Source: Sipunculus nudus
Lineage: Eukaryota; Annelida; Sipuncula; Golfingiida; Sipunculidae
Assembly: GCA_026874595.1 (NCBI GenBank)
Contig: CM049316.1
Coordinates: forward strand, 25,503,839-25,567,838
DNA length: 64,000 bases
Direction: 5' to 3'
Of the stretch, positions 33,906 to 46,561 are shown piece by piece. The stretch's first letter is position 1; every line of letters begins with the position of its first letter. Under the pieces are notes generated by a model. That model did not search any database. It was not told where the DNA came from and saw only the letters and a list, made by a program, of their open reading frames with translations. The translations under genes were made by a program, and so were the position numbers.

Positions 33906-35211
33906 CATTTTCAAGGTCAGAACTTATTCGCTGAACAACATAAGGACCCTGATATTCATGTTTGTTTCCCAGGGCAGTTTCTAAAGATGACCTGTCACAG
34001 AACCCAGTTTGTTTCTATGTTAAAAATGGAGTGCTTATGCGTAAATGGCGACCATTTGATGTATGCGCTGATGATAAGTGGGCCATCAAACATCAAATAG
34101 TAATGCCCAAAAGCTTTCGCAGTGAAGTTCTAAGCATGGCACATGAGGCTCCTTTGTCTGGCCATTTAGGTATAAATAAAACTTATAAGAAAGTTAGTAC
34201 ACACTTCTATTGGCCTAACCTCAGGAAAGACTTAGGCCTATTCCTGCTTTCGAGAAACCATTCAGTAGGATTATTGTTGATTGTGTTGGACCACTGCCCA
34301 AAACAAAACCTGGACATGAATACTTGCTGACAATAATGTGTGCCAGGTTCCCTGAGGCAATACCATTACGCAAAATTAATGCCAAAAGTGTTGTCAAAGC
34401 TCTGACCAAGTTTTTTACAACTTTTGGATTACAAAAATCCGTCCAGTCTGATCAAGGGTCTATTTTTATGTCTGGCTTGTTCCAGGAAGTTATGCTTGAG
34501 CTAGGTACAGTACAGCTCTTCGCCATAGCATCCTGAAAGTCAGGGCGCCCTCGAGCATTTTCACCAGACATTAAAAAACATGATCAGGACCAAATGCTAT
34601 GACACACAGAATGACTGGGATGAAGGAATCCACCTATTGCTATTTGTTGTCAGAGAATCCTTTCAAGAGTCCTTGGGTTTCAGTCCCTTTGAACCAGTTT
34701 TTGGACACTCCGTTCGCGGTCCATTGAAATTGCTTAAAGAAAAACTCTTGTGTGAAAACCTAATTCTCTTAGTTTACTGCAGTATGTCTCAGACTTTCGC
34801 ACTAAACTACACAATGCTTGTGAGATTGCAAGGTTAAATCTAAAATCTGCACAAAATAAAATGAAAACAAAGTATGACATGCACACTGGAAGTAAGACGT
34901 TTGAGCCTGGTGACAAGGTCCTCGCCTTACTTCCCATCCCTGGCAGACCTCTGCAAGCAAGGTATTTTGGTCCTTACATTGTTGACAAGAAAATTAGTGA
35001 TTTAAATTACATACTCTTGACACCAGATAGACGTAAGAAGAAACAACTGTGTCATGTTAACATGTTGAAACCATATTATGACAGAAATAGCACATCAGAT
35101 GTTGTACATAATGTTACTGCTGTTAATTGTGTAAAAACTGACCCTGACCCAATTAAAGTAGATACTGATTGTAAGGGTGATATAGACATTCAGTGTGGTA
35201 CAGTACCATGA
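33906..35211 (+). pseudogene. Integrase remnant (Gmr1-like, DDE type with GPY/F end)
   Basis: Integrase inserts the DNA copy into the genome. The N-terminal part has HEAPLSGHLGINKTYKKV with FYWPNLRKD, the HH half of the zinc-binding domain. The CC half is deleted near 34230. The core keeps the first Asp (IVDCVGPLPK, near 34276), the second Asp (SDQGSIFMSG, near 34448) and a candidate Glu (GALEHFHQTLK, codon 34553-34555). These sit in different frames with a break near 34530. The C-terminus has TFEPGDKVLALLPIPGRPL and RYFGPYIVD, the GPY/F-type domain, and ends HVNMLKPYY. It lies upstream of RT. Confidence 0.88.
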
Positions 35212-35858
35212 AAAAACTCAGACGTCCTTAAAAACCTGGATGCCAAACTGTCACACCTTACCGCACAACAACAACAAGACCTCAAGAACCTGCTGCGGAA
35301 TTATGAACATTTGTTTAGTGACATTCCAACGCGAACTAACATGTTCTGCCTTGACGTCGATGTTGGCGAGGAAGCGCAGTCAAGCAACATCCATATAGAC
35401 TGAATCCAGAAAAGCAAAAGTAGGTGCACAGATTATCGAAAACTGAACTCTGTCACCAAGACTGACACGTTCCCGATTCCGAGGATCGATGATTGTATTG
35501 ATAGAGTCGGTAGCTCCAGATATGTCTCCAAGTTTGACTTGCTGAAAGGATTCTGGCAAGTTTCGCTGACAGAACGAGCGAAAGAAGTGTCCGCATTTTT
35601 GACGCCGCAAGGACTGTACCAGTATAACGTTATGCCGTTTGGCATGAAGAACTCGCCAGCCACGTTCCAGCGCCTCATCCATGTGGTTTTCAAGGACATT
35701 CAGGGCTGCGACGCATATATTGATGACCGTATCGTGTACACCGACACCTGGGAGAAACATCTGCAAATTCTTCGCGACCTCTTCGAAAGACTTAGTGAAG
35801 CACGTCTGACCGTCAGCTTAGGTAAATCTGAGTTTTATCATGCACAGGTGACATTTTA
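35212..35858 (+). pseudogene. Reverse transcriptase remnant (Ty3/gypsy type)
   Basis: The lead-in (LKNLLRNYEHLFSDIPTRT) is followed by a break and by a deletion of roughly 115 bp that removed the fingers motif still present in copy 2. Then come CTDYRKLNSVTKTDTFPIP, SKFDLLKGFWQVSLTE (first catalytic Asp), MPFGMKNSPATFQRL and the active-site motif YIDD at 35716-35727. An open frame runs from 35539 to 35858, ending in a stop in the thumb region. Palm motifs are intact, so decay is by stop codons and deletion rather than by loss of catalytic residues. Confidence 0.92.
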
Positions 35859-35877
35859 GGTCATATTGTAGGGCAGG

Positions 35878-36490
35878 GTCAGGTAAAACCTGTCATTCAA
35901 AAATAAGTGCTATTTCAACATTTCCTAGACCAGAAAACATGGTTGGTATGGTTGGAAACTACAGGAAGTTTTGTCCAAATCTTGCTGCTGTAGCTTAACC
36001 TTTGACTAATTTGTTAAAGAAGAAACAAAAGTTTGTATGGAGTGTTCAGTGTGAAAATGCATTTCAGAATTTGAAAGCAATTCTGCAGGGTTCACCAGTT
36101 TTGGCTTTTTTACCTTTTAAGTTAGCTGTAGATGCTAGTGATACTGCTGCTGGTGCAGTGTTGTTACAAGAAGGCAATGATGGCATAGATCATCCAATTT
36201 GTTATTTCTCAAGGAAGTTTAATGCAAACCGGAAAAACTACTCCACTATTGAAAAAGAATGTTTAGCTTTGATTTTGGGGTTGCAACATTTTGAAGTTTA
36301 TGGTAATTCATCAGTCAGGCCTATCATTGTCTTCAGTGATCACAATCCCCTCACGTTCATGAACAAGTTGAAGTGTAAAAATCAAATATTGTTGAGATGG
36401 AGTTTGTTCTTACAGGATTACAATCTTGATATCATACACATTAAAGGGAAAGACAATGTACTTGCTGATTGTTTATCAGGATGTTTATGA
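35878..36490 (+). pseudogene. RNase H remnant of the retroelement
   Basis: An uninterrupted frame of about 162 codons (36002-36490) carries the gypsy-type RNase H: LAVDASDTAAGAVLLQ (Asp), YSTIEKECLALI (Glu) and IIVFSDHNPLTFM (Asp), ending IIHIKGKDNVLADCLSG just before a TGA. Its role is to degrade the RNA strand of the RNA-DNA hybrid. The sequence joining it to RT (35860-36000) is frameshifted. No polypurine tract or full LTR follows. Confidence 0.9.
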
Positions 36491-36530
36491 AATGTTGTAA
36501 ACAGGATGTTTATGTAATGTTGTAAATAAG
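36479..36530 (+). repeat. 25-bp tandem duplication after RNase H
   Basis: GGATGTTTATGAAATGTTG plus TAAACA is followed directly by a near copy (GGATGTTTATGTAATGTTG plus TAAATA), with a weaker third partial copy. The stop of the RNase H frame lies in the first unit. Confidence 0.75.
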
Positions 36531-36566
36531 ATGATTTTTTAGATGTTGTAAAAATTTAACGTAACA

Positions 36567-38400
36567 TATTTAATACAGAGTAGAAATAACGGCGTTTTTA
36601 TAGTGTTATCTTACATCAAAAGGTAAGTTATTGCCATCTGCTTATTTGCCTTAACAAATTTGCTCTTTGCAGTACATTAAATATTTGCAATTTCTCCAAA
36701 AGAATGATCAAGTCAGAAGATATTATTTTAGTTTTTCGAGAGTGTGTAGATAAATCATGAAAGTATGATAATAAAGAATCATAAATAACTAAAAGACATC
36801 TTGGGTGCTGAAAAAAGATCTTAGTTTTGTTAGGTTTGTTGCAGTAAAAGCTTATAAATGAGGTATCCTTTGAAATAATCAGTGGTCGTCAGTCAGGCTT
36901 TATAGGCTCTATAGTTTCCTTCATTCGAAAGAATGAAATGAATAAAGCCAAGTCTTATTTTGATATATAAAAAAAAAATCATAAATATCCGTGGTTTTAT
37001 AACAAAGTAGACACGTATGCTTGATCATACCAAAGATATTCCTCTAATGAAAAACATAAATCAAAGTTTTTCATCTATAAATCTTAATAAATACACATAC
37101 ATGACGTAAACATAAGCTCAGACAGAATGGATAAGAGTAATCAAACAGTGAATGCTGATAAAATCTCAGATCTGAAATTAATATCCTTTTATATATGTTC
37201 CATTAAAAGGCATCATTTGCTTAGGCCTTTACTAATCAGTTTAGGGAGGATGGTACATATTTAGGACGAGACAACAAGCCTTGTCACCGAATAAAAAGGC
37301 ATTATGAAGCATATAGCGGGGAAAGCTAATCACTAAAGTCTAAACGGGTCCCTGGGTATTGTTACCATGTGATTGATTAAACATATAACCGTATTTATGC
37401 TCGACCGACTTCCTCTGGGTTTTCTGACGAGATCGGCGCAGATGTAACGTAAGAAATGGTTCACTGTTTTTTTTTTCTCAAAGCTTTCCTTTGTTTGAAT
37501 GGCAAAACCCCAATAATGCATATGAAATATTATCTCCTCGAGGTCTCCTACAAGTTTGTAGTTTTCTTCCTAAAATGAATAGAAACCATTTTATTCACGA
37601 AGGGAATTATTGTATGACCTTTAAACAAAATAGATTTAATTAATTCTAAGAGAATGTTGATATGAATTTGGACGGGCTGATTAGTATCTTTAATGAGATA
37701 CAGTTCTCTCACGTTGTATGAAGTGTTTCTCGACTTTCACGAGAACTTATATATACAATTCTCAGACCAGATACTATAACGACCTTAAGTAAAAGAAAAG
37801 ATTTGTTGTTTATTCCTTTATGTCTTTCATTTCTAAGTTAATGCTTCCACTCTCTATGCTATGCTTTGTATAAATCAAATTATAGGAAGATTAGCATGCG
37901 CAGTCCTTCACATACTGCTATACTGAAAACTGCTGTCGTTCGAAAAGAAAATATACTGATAACAATACCCCAAATAACTGTAAAATTTCCTTATCCGGCG
38001 TCTATACACTCAGTCATCACAGAACTTGGAATCAGTGAGTTCTTTCCAGGGTCCGGGAGCGATAATTAAATTTCCTGTCACCGGTAAAGAATCATTTATA
38101 TAGATGTCGCGTGTCTTCTAGGAACATAAAAAGATGTGTTTGACCTTTCAGGCAAGTCGATTAAGACGTATGCTGACTGTCAGACACATCACACGGAGAT
38201 GTACGTAGACACATTGACTTTCACGAATGTGGGAATTGCGCACTGACCCGAGGGCAGCGTGGGTGCTTCAATGGGTGGACGCCGAATATGTTTGTCAATA
38301 CAGACACGACAAAACCTGTTCCATAGTTTTGTAATAGATAATCTTAATCACATTTTTTTGCACTGGACATAACTGTTTTTTTTTAAATAATTGTTTTGCA
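36567..38400. other. No feature recognised
   Basis: AT-rich. A perfect small palindrome (TTCATTCGAAAGAATGAA) lies near 36932. Nothing else was supported. Confidence 0.45.
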
Positions 38401-38600
38401 GGGTGTAACAGCCTCCATTTTTATGCTGTCTCTTCTAATCCTTTTCGGTTTCATTTCGTTTTTGGACTACGTGACAGGGCAGTATCACTCGCTTCCTTTT
38501 ATGGTGTCATCCAGGCCCGGTAGCTACCGCACCTGTGGGCCTGGTTGTGTAATCAACCACATTACTTGGTCATAGCACCGAGGACCCCCCCCCATCCCCA
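38401..38600 (+). repeat. GGAGG-hairpin dispersed repeat (copy 2)
   Basis: It starts GGGTGTAACAGCCTCC (a decayed version of the hairpin), then ATTTTTATGCTGTCTC, GGACTACGTGACAGGGCAG, CACTCGCTTCC, GGCCCGGTAGCTACCGCAC and GTGTAATCAACCACATTAC. The order matches 52932-52560 read on the minus strand. Confidence 0.6.
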
Positions 38601-41600
38601 CCCCAAGTCGCACCCGTCTATGAATGTTCTACGGTTGTGAAGCACAGCCTTCCCATGAATTAATGGCTTAATTTTATAAATAACTTAATCCAGCAATACA
38701 TGTTGATTTTATACTTCCCTGAATTGTCAGAAATACTGAGCTTTTAATGAGATCAAGAATTTTTGTGACCAGAGCAGGCGTCACTGCTGAGTTCATACAG
38801 TGCTCATTGATGTGCTAGCATATATAACCTCATGTTTTTTTTTTGTTTTTGTGAAAAAATAAACAAGAAATAAAATTTCCCACTGGAATTGGGTTCAGTT
38901 TATGCAAAAATCTTTATAAATAATGTTTTACAGGCAAGTGTGTTATATAATAATACTAGCAGATAAACCCGATATACCGGGCATATTACCTGGGTTGGGG
39001 AGATATATTAACTGAGATGTGGAATGTTCTAAAAGTTAACAGAAGATAAAGGGTTTCAGTGGGAAACTGTCACAATAAGATATGTATAAACATTTTATTT
39101 TTACATTTATTTTGTGGCGCTGTGCTCACAGCAAGAAATTCATACCCCGGTATGTTTACCTTAAGGACCTGGTTATTGTTGATGTTTACATTGCAAACCG
39201 GAATGAGACGCGGGGGCATTCAGGTTTTCAATGATATTTGACTTGATTCTACCGTTGGGCGTATAAAGATTAGGTTAATGTGAGGAACACATTAACGATT
39301 AATTAAATGTACGTTGCAAGGAAATTGTTCCTGAAGAACAGAAATATGCATACCTCGTAAGTAGCAGAAGGGGACCCAACGGGACTCCTTGCAGAGGGTC
39401 CGTATCCCATTTTCAGCCACCGCAACCTTTTTTTTTCATCGTATCAGACAAACTTTGCGGCCTGAAACCCCCACCACAACTCCACCCCACCCAACCCCTG
39501 TTTCTGAAATTGGGACCTTGATTTAGGTTTTGTCATTAATCCTCCTGAGTTGAACTCTCCTTTTCATAAAGCGAGAAACTTTTTTTTTCTCTTTTACTGA
39601 CCACGCACGTGGGTAAGAGCCTCGTTCAAATGTAGGGCCAGACATGCTCAAATCCCTCACTGAAAGCAAGCGTTATTCATATGAACAATAGTCCTAATAG
39701 TGATTGAGGTTGAGTGACCACGATGCACGCATTCCGGTCATTGCCGAAGGCAGTTCGGCTGTGCTCGGTCTAACCTCCGTGCAAGTCAATAAAAACGGAA
39801 AAATCACTCGAATTATATGTACATTAAAAATTATTTATTCTCATATCGCCTATTACACTGCGGAGATAATAACCTTTTAAATGATGTATGGCACAGTATT
39901 TAACGTGGTTTTTAGAGCACATTGCGAACAAACGTGAACCGAACTCCTTTTATAAGTATTAGATAATGAAATTTGAAAAACGTTTGCTTGACCTGAAAAA
40001 CATAAACAGATGTAAAATTATGTGTTTTTATCTCGGCTGTTATTTCATTCTGGTTTCGATCTCAACAGAACCATGGCGAAACCTAGACTTTCTTAAATTC
40101 CCATTGGTTATACATTGTTATTATTCTATGTGTGAGTGAGTACAGTCAACGTGAGTTTATTTTCCATAACAATGTTGCGTGACCAGCCGATCTTGCGCAT
40201 GCGCAACAATTCCCAAACAAGCGGAAGAAGCATGAAAGAAGAAACAGAGAGGAAACGCGGTCTGGAAGCTTGAAAAATCTTGATTTGGGAAGTTGCACGG
40301 TACGGCTACCAGGTGCTGTGCGCGCCATATTTATATTTGCCTAACAGTTCGGGTAGGTTCAATTGCGCTTGTGTATAGGACTAAGCAAAGTTTTATAAGG
40401 AAATTTTGCAGTTACCAAACAGTGTTTAAGAAAAAGGTGAATACGTCCCTTTAAACTTTTATGTCTAGAGAACAGTCAATGTCCTTGCACAATCCCCGTT
40501 CCTGTTGTTGCGTACCAACCTAAACATCCCTTTCGTAAAATATGGCTGACCGTTAATGAATTTGTTTATTGCACCAACTTCCTTTCTGTTTGCGACGATG
40601 TTGAGCCAATGTGCTTTGCCGAGCTTAGGTCTGCTTTTGTATGGGATTTAGACCTACCTTCATCTGCCTCGACTTCCGGATTTCTCCTTCAGATTTCCAA
40701 ATGAAAATGTGTTGCATAGCACCATAGAAGTTGTAAAGTATAAAGTAAATTAGTGTTTTCTGATTTAGGCGTGGTCACAAAAAATCGTTATTCCGCTCTA
40801 TGTCACCAAATTCACATCCCATTACCACCAAACTCATACCGCAGATTCTTTCCCACCTAACGCATTAACGCATCCTGGCTGGTTAATGATCCCAAGTACC
40901 TGATAAGGCGGCTATCGGGGGCCGACATTTTGCATACAGACTAAAATTCGGATGTCGCATAAAGGATGACGGAGATCAAAATATCGAATAAAAATACATG
41001 GTAGCAGCATGGGTAAGATTCACTAGTATCATGTAATAAATATTTTTTTTAAATTACAACAAGAAAAATATATTTAACAACACGTTCTGAAAATATGCTG
41101 AAAATAATACGCGAGTTTGATGAATGGAACTGCGATTCTCCATGAGGCATCGACAATAAGACATATTGCAGGTATTTTTCTTTAACTATTAGATAACATT
41201 ACCTATGGTTTAACGTTAACATTATCCATTTTCTTCCTTACTGTAATGACAAATGACTATTAGGGTGAAACGACCGATTAGAACCATTTCATAAATAGAC
41301 CGTTAAAGGTGGGATGGAGATATCAGTCCTCCGTACAAGAAAACATAGATCCATTATGCACAATAGGTCGATTAACGGCTTTTAAGTCAAAATGCTGTAG
41401 TGAACACAAATGCAAGTTTGCACCAATAAGCGCTTTGTTAATAATGTGCGGAACTGATCGCACCCGCTGCAAGTTTATATTCGCGCGTGTATAGGAGTAA
41501 TTTGAATCGACTATTATGTAATAAACAAGAATAAAAAGACACTGGGAGATTCACTTGAGTTTCCAAAAGAGGAACTCCATTTCATGAAAAGCCCATCAGA

Positions 41601-44600
41601 TATGGCCTAGTTAAAAGATACCATGCCGTCTATTGTACAAGAAAACACACAAGCGTCGCTCATTGGTCGATACAAGGCTTTTAATTCATAATGCTACTAC
41701 TGATCATGAATGCAAGTTCACGTGAAAAATATTGACACGTGACCCATTTATTTAAATACCTATCTGGGTCTTCACTGATGGCCCTGTAGGACGACTTAAG
41801 TGCACTTTGGAATCTTCGAACATGGCTATATTACAGGTGCACTTATCACGTGAGTAAATAAACCATTCCATACATCCTTAATATTAAGTGTGGGCGTTCA
41901 TGTATGAAGTTATAACTGTCAGGCGTTCTCTTTATGTCTTTTTGTATACAACAGATCACCCTGCGGCCTACTATCTCTCTAAGTCATTCAGCTCTAGTCG
42001 AAATTTCTGCCTGGGAAATGTAAGGAATTCATGCTTCAGCTAACGTTCTGCAATCACAACATAGTTAACTCGAAAATGGACCATTGAGATCTTTATTGAC
42101 TGGATCCAGGTTCGTTAATACGATGACCTTCTTTTTTAGTTTCCCCGCCATTGATTGTGCAGTCCCTGCATCAACAGAGAAATTCGGTTTTCCACCAACA
42201 ACAAACGTGATCGGAGGTTTTGTGATTACCTACGCCCTTCTGTAATACTATGTGTATTGCATTCGGAGAGGGCCAAGGGAGCAATTTAGTGAATTTACAT
42301 ACAAGACGGAGAAAAGTTTTGTCTGCTATGAACGACTGTTTATTTCTAAGTATGTTTATGTTCGAGATATTTCATAATCATAAGCAAGCTATGAAGCATC
42401 CGATTGCTTCTTGTATTGTGAATGAAAGTTTGCTATTTTGCAATCAGCAAGAAGAAATAGCATTTTTTTTATATGCAAGAAAGAAATTACTATGGAATAT
42501 TCAATTAGAAGAGTGGAAATGTTATTTTGTGCATAAATTCGTTTGTTTGATTGTTTTTTTCCTTTATTGTATTTACATCTTCAAAGTTTTGTCCGGTTTA
42601 ATTGTTCATAAAAATTCAAAATTCTGGGTCAGTATATAATTTCGTATTCCGTACTTCAATTTAACGTTTCTTCTTATCTTTAAATCTACAGTGTTTTTAA
42701 TTTTGCGCCAATATTTTAAAATAAATATCTTTAAAATATGAAAAAGGGTTCCATTCATACTTTCGCATACTTGGAACATTTGTTACAATACTTAATTCCA
42801 ATAATCATAGGCAATTATTTAAAATTCAAACAAAATATATGTAATAGTCTGAGTCTGTTTCTAAATGGAGGTTATTGACCTTGTACAAGAAGACTTGTCG
42901 CGCATGGCATGTATACACACAGCCTAGCGATCGCTATAAAATTGTCCTTGTTCCGGCCATTACTCAAGGGTGCTCTTTGCTCATGCTCTGCTGGTCAGCC
43001 TGGCCCCAGGCCCTCCCCCATGTGGCTCCTGTTCGTGCTATCATTGAGCTGCTGTCAGCTTGACACTGTTCTGAAGCTCAAGATACAATCGCCCGTGACA
43101 ACTTTAAGAAGATATTTTGAAAACTTTAGTCAAATTGAGACTTTGACGCACCATTTGGCGGTCATAATTGAGAAATTTGACAACTCTATGTGTTCAGTGG
43201 TAGCATAAATCTCAATCACAAACTTTATGTTGCAATCGCCGAGCATTCGTGTTAAGCCCCACACCCCCGCAACTGAGCGATGGCAGGGAATCGCCTATGG
43301 AGTGTACAACGTTGTTTAAGGCCGAGGTAAAAAAATTGTTTATCTATTATTGATATTGTGCCCCGAGGCAAGTTCTTTGCAAATCAACCACATTTAAGTT
43401 CTAGCGCATACACGAGCCTACCAGAAGAAAAAAAAAAGAAAATTGTACGCGCAAGCACAACCCTACCAAAATTACAGAAAGAAAATTGTATGTTGACGTG
43501 AACTCATTTACCCCTATAAACCTCCGGGATGAGGTTTGAAAAGACGATGGCGAAGTATTTATTTTTGTGCAATTTTAAAGATCGACGCAATAAATATTTT
43601 TTTATTTTTTTTGTTCTTATAATACAAATCGATCTCTACAGTATTGCGAACTATAAGTTTTCACCTGCCTCGATCAATGTATCAGTAACTGCACAAATCC
43701 TAATATTAAGCTTTCAACCGGTTTCATACTTTTATCTAACTTGCCCATCATAGAGTACAACACCTATAGGAAAGCAAAGCAACGAATGGTAACATACAAA
43801 CAGTCAAGGCCACAGTGATAGAAACGTATCCCTCGTAATTCAATCTTTCTGGGTACGGAAATTACATGGGTTTATCCGACATCGTAAGGTCGTGCCATAT
43901 GCAACACGCTTTGTGAGTCTAGTACCTTTGAGACCGTGTTCTCCGCGCCAGCTGTAGTTAGTAATAATAAATCTTCGGCCATATCACCGCCGACCAGATC
44001 CTCTATAACAGACCAGGGGCCGCATTATGAAGAGACTTTTTGATCCCGGCTTTAACAGCCGGTAATTTAACGCCCGTGATGTAAATGTCAGTGCTTGGTG
44101 CGGGTGACGCAGGCATAGTCAACGTCATTGAGTTATTTGTAGAGGCTTTAGATAAAGCAGTCAAAGAATCAAACACGCTTTACAAAAGACCCAAACCAAA
44201 ACCCGAGAGTTTTCACTTTCACTCACGTATCCTTCTGCTCCAACTTCCAAACGTTAAGCGTGAGGTTCTGCTTAAAAAAGACGGATGAAGCTTGAGGGAT
44301 TAATTTTACGGAGTCTGGAACCCCATCATTGACCATTAGTATGCTCAACTATTAAGACAACCCATATTAGATTAAACACATTATCAAATTTAGATAAAGA
44401 TAAATATAGATATCCGTATGTTATTAAAATATATGAAACGGTTAAAAAAGCAACGAATAATTTGGAATAACTATTATTGGCTCGGCATAATTGAATAATG
44501 AGCCCACATTACTAATTCATGTTTATAAATTTCAGTAAATTTATATGTGGTTGAAGAATTTTCTCTCTTGAACCTTTCAACTAAAATAATGCAATCTCAA

Positions 44601-45499
44601 TTTAAGAAATTTAAGAAAATTTTAGAAATCTAGTGACAGAAAAATTCTCAGTGTTGATATATGTATAACATATATATTAATAAAAATATCTTTTAAATTA
44701 ACTTGTATAATCATAAACACGTCAGATTTTTTTTTTAAAAAACTTAGCTGTTTCTTTAAGTTAAAATAGATCTTCATGTGATTGCTTATGACTAATATTG
44801 CCTTTATGAAGTCTCTCAAGGTATACCTTGGGTATTATTTCCTTTTTTTTTTTTTTGTTTCTCTTTTCAAGAGTATGTGTTTGATTTTCGGTTGATTTCA
44901 AATAAATGGACTTTGGACAGAGCAATAGTCAAAGGTGTTTTTTCGGACCTTGCCCTAATTTTTAAGGCCGTTTTAGATTTCATGAACCTGAATACATGTT
45001 TGTTTTTGACGATGGAACAAACAGTTCAGTTACAGTAAACTGACTAAGCAAAGAACGCAAAAGTAGTATGAAATCATGCACATTTTAAAAAGACAGAGGT
45101 AAAACAGCAAGCGGTACATACATTGAGTACAATCGGCTTACCAGATGCATTATAAAATATTATTATTAAGTCCAGGGTGCAAAATAAGTAAGGCTGCAAA
45201 TCTTATTGGAAGGCGTTAACAGGCTTCAAACAACTCTGCAAATGTACCTTGGCAGCATATTTGACAGTGAAAATACATATGATCTTCTTACAAGGTAACA
45301 ATATATTATATTTGCTCGGTCTATTCATGAATGATAGGAAAAGAGAACACATAACAATTGAAAGAAGAAACAAGTGTCCCAGGGGTCATGACGCTCAGCT
45401 GACCAGGAAGACATTGACAAAAGTAATTTTATCATCTGAATGTCAAATTTGAATGAAATACTTTTTCCAAACTTGACCTTTTGTATAAAATCATCCAAT
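38601..45499. other. About 6.9 kb without a supported feature
   Basis: AT-rich with only short or compositionally unremarkable frames. The longest (42250-42639, 129 codons) is AT-rich, Lys/Phe/Ile-heavy and has no motif. An imperfect palindrome ACCCGATATACCGGGC lies near 38967, just after TACTAGCAGATAA, and may be the edge of a repeat. Nothing else was seen. Confidence 0.45.
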
Positions 45500-46532
45500 A
45501 TTCATTGGGGTACTATGGAGCTCTGTAGCATGAAGGATATGGGTAACAGACACCTATTTTCAAGGTTTACAAGATGACTTTTCAGGGGTCTCCCAGCATG
45601 TCAAAAAATAAAATTCTACGTCCAGTTATTATGATTTGTGCCCTGTTAACAAATCCAAATGTTTATTCTGGGGGGGTATTTCAAAGCCGCATAGGATGAA
45701 GGATATGGGTAACAGAGATGTAATTTCAGGTGCACAAGGAGACTTTTCAGGGGCCTCCCAGCATATCAAGAAAGGAGATTCTAGGTCAAGTCATTATAAT
45801 TTGTGCTCTGTTAACAGATGACCAAATCTTTATTCTGGGGAGTACTTCGGAGCCCCAGAGCATGAAGGATATGGGTAACAGGGACCTTATTTCGGGTTTC
45901 CATGTAGACCTTTTATGGGCTTCCCTGGAGGTGAGGACAGAAGATTCTAGGTCCAGTCATTATGATTTGTGCCCTGTTAATATATGACCAAATCTTTATT
46001 CTAGGGGGTACTTCAGAGCCCCATAGCTCACAGAATATGGGTAACAGGGACCTTATTTCGGGTTTCCATGTAGACCTTTTATGGGCTTCCCTGGAGGTGA
46101 GGACAGAAGATTCTAGGTCCAGTCATTATGATTTGTGCCCTGTTTACAGATGACCAAATGTTAAAAGATCACAAAAGTAGAGAAAAAAATCGTAAAAAAT
46201 AAAAAAAATATAGGGGCGCCACCAATCTCCAGAAATTGATGAAACACTCCATGATCAATATCCATGCAAAGAATCATGGTGTTTAATGCATTAGTTGTTC
46301 AGATACTTGAGCTTTTGTATTAAATTTAGCATTATTCTGGGGGGTACTTCAGAACCCCATAGCTCGAAGAATATAGGTCAGTGACCTAATTTCAGGTTTA
46401 CAAGGAGAATTTCCATAGACCTCCCAGGATTTCAAGTAAGAAGATTCCCGGTCTAGCGGTTACGATTTGTGCCCTGTTAACAGACAGACGCCTGGATGGC
46501 CGGACGGACGACGGACAAAAGGTGATCCCTAC

Positions 46533-46561
46533 AGCTCAGATGACTTTCAGTCAGCTGAGCT
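46533..46561 (+). repeat. Internal family-H terminal hairpin
   Basis: AGCTCAGATGACT, loop TTC, AGTCAGCTGAGCT: two 13-base arms matching at 12 positions. It is preceded by a short GGACGGACGACGGACAAA tract, just like the right end of the array. It therefore marks the end of one element inside the array. Confidence 0.85.

Larger units (their letters stand above)
31380..36566 (+). mobile_element. Gmr1-like Ty3/gypsy LTR retrotransposon (copy 1, degenerate)
   Basis: Order: 5' LTR, tRNA-Pro-like primer-binding site, Gag (coiled coil, SCAN-like capsid, CCHC knuckle), acidic linker, integrase, reverse transcriptase, RNase H. Integrase lies before RT, which is the reverse of ordinary Ty3/gypsy elements and typical of the Gmr1 group described by Goodwin and Poulter. 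The copy is dead. Gag has in-frame stops and a frameshift. No protease region is visible. The integrase zinc domain lacks its CC half, and RT lacks its fingers motif. No full 3' LTR follows RNase H. A TATT tetranucleotide precedes the 5' LTR (31376-31379) and follows a GTAACA at 36561-36566, which may mark the original ends. Confidence 0.9.

Noticed and set aside
36491-36600. Envelope-like gene after RNase H
   Set aside because: Only a 25-bp tandem duplication and AT-rich sequence follow; no membrane or envelope-like frame is present, so there is no support for a retrovirus-type element.
42250-42639. 129-codon open frame
   Set aside because: AT-rich composition typical of chance frames here, no motif, ends in a hydrophobic AT-driven segment.
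45636-46153. Short overlapping open frames with repeated NRDLISGF-like text
   Set aside because: They are translations of the family-H tandem unit. The shared peptide reflects the DNA repeat, and the same text appears in reverse copies with stops.
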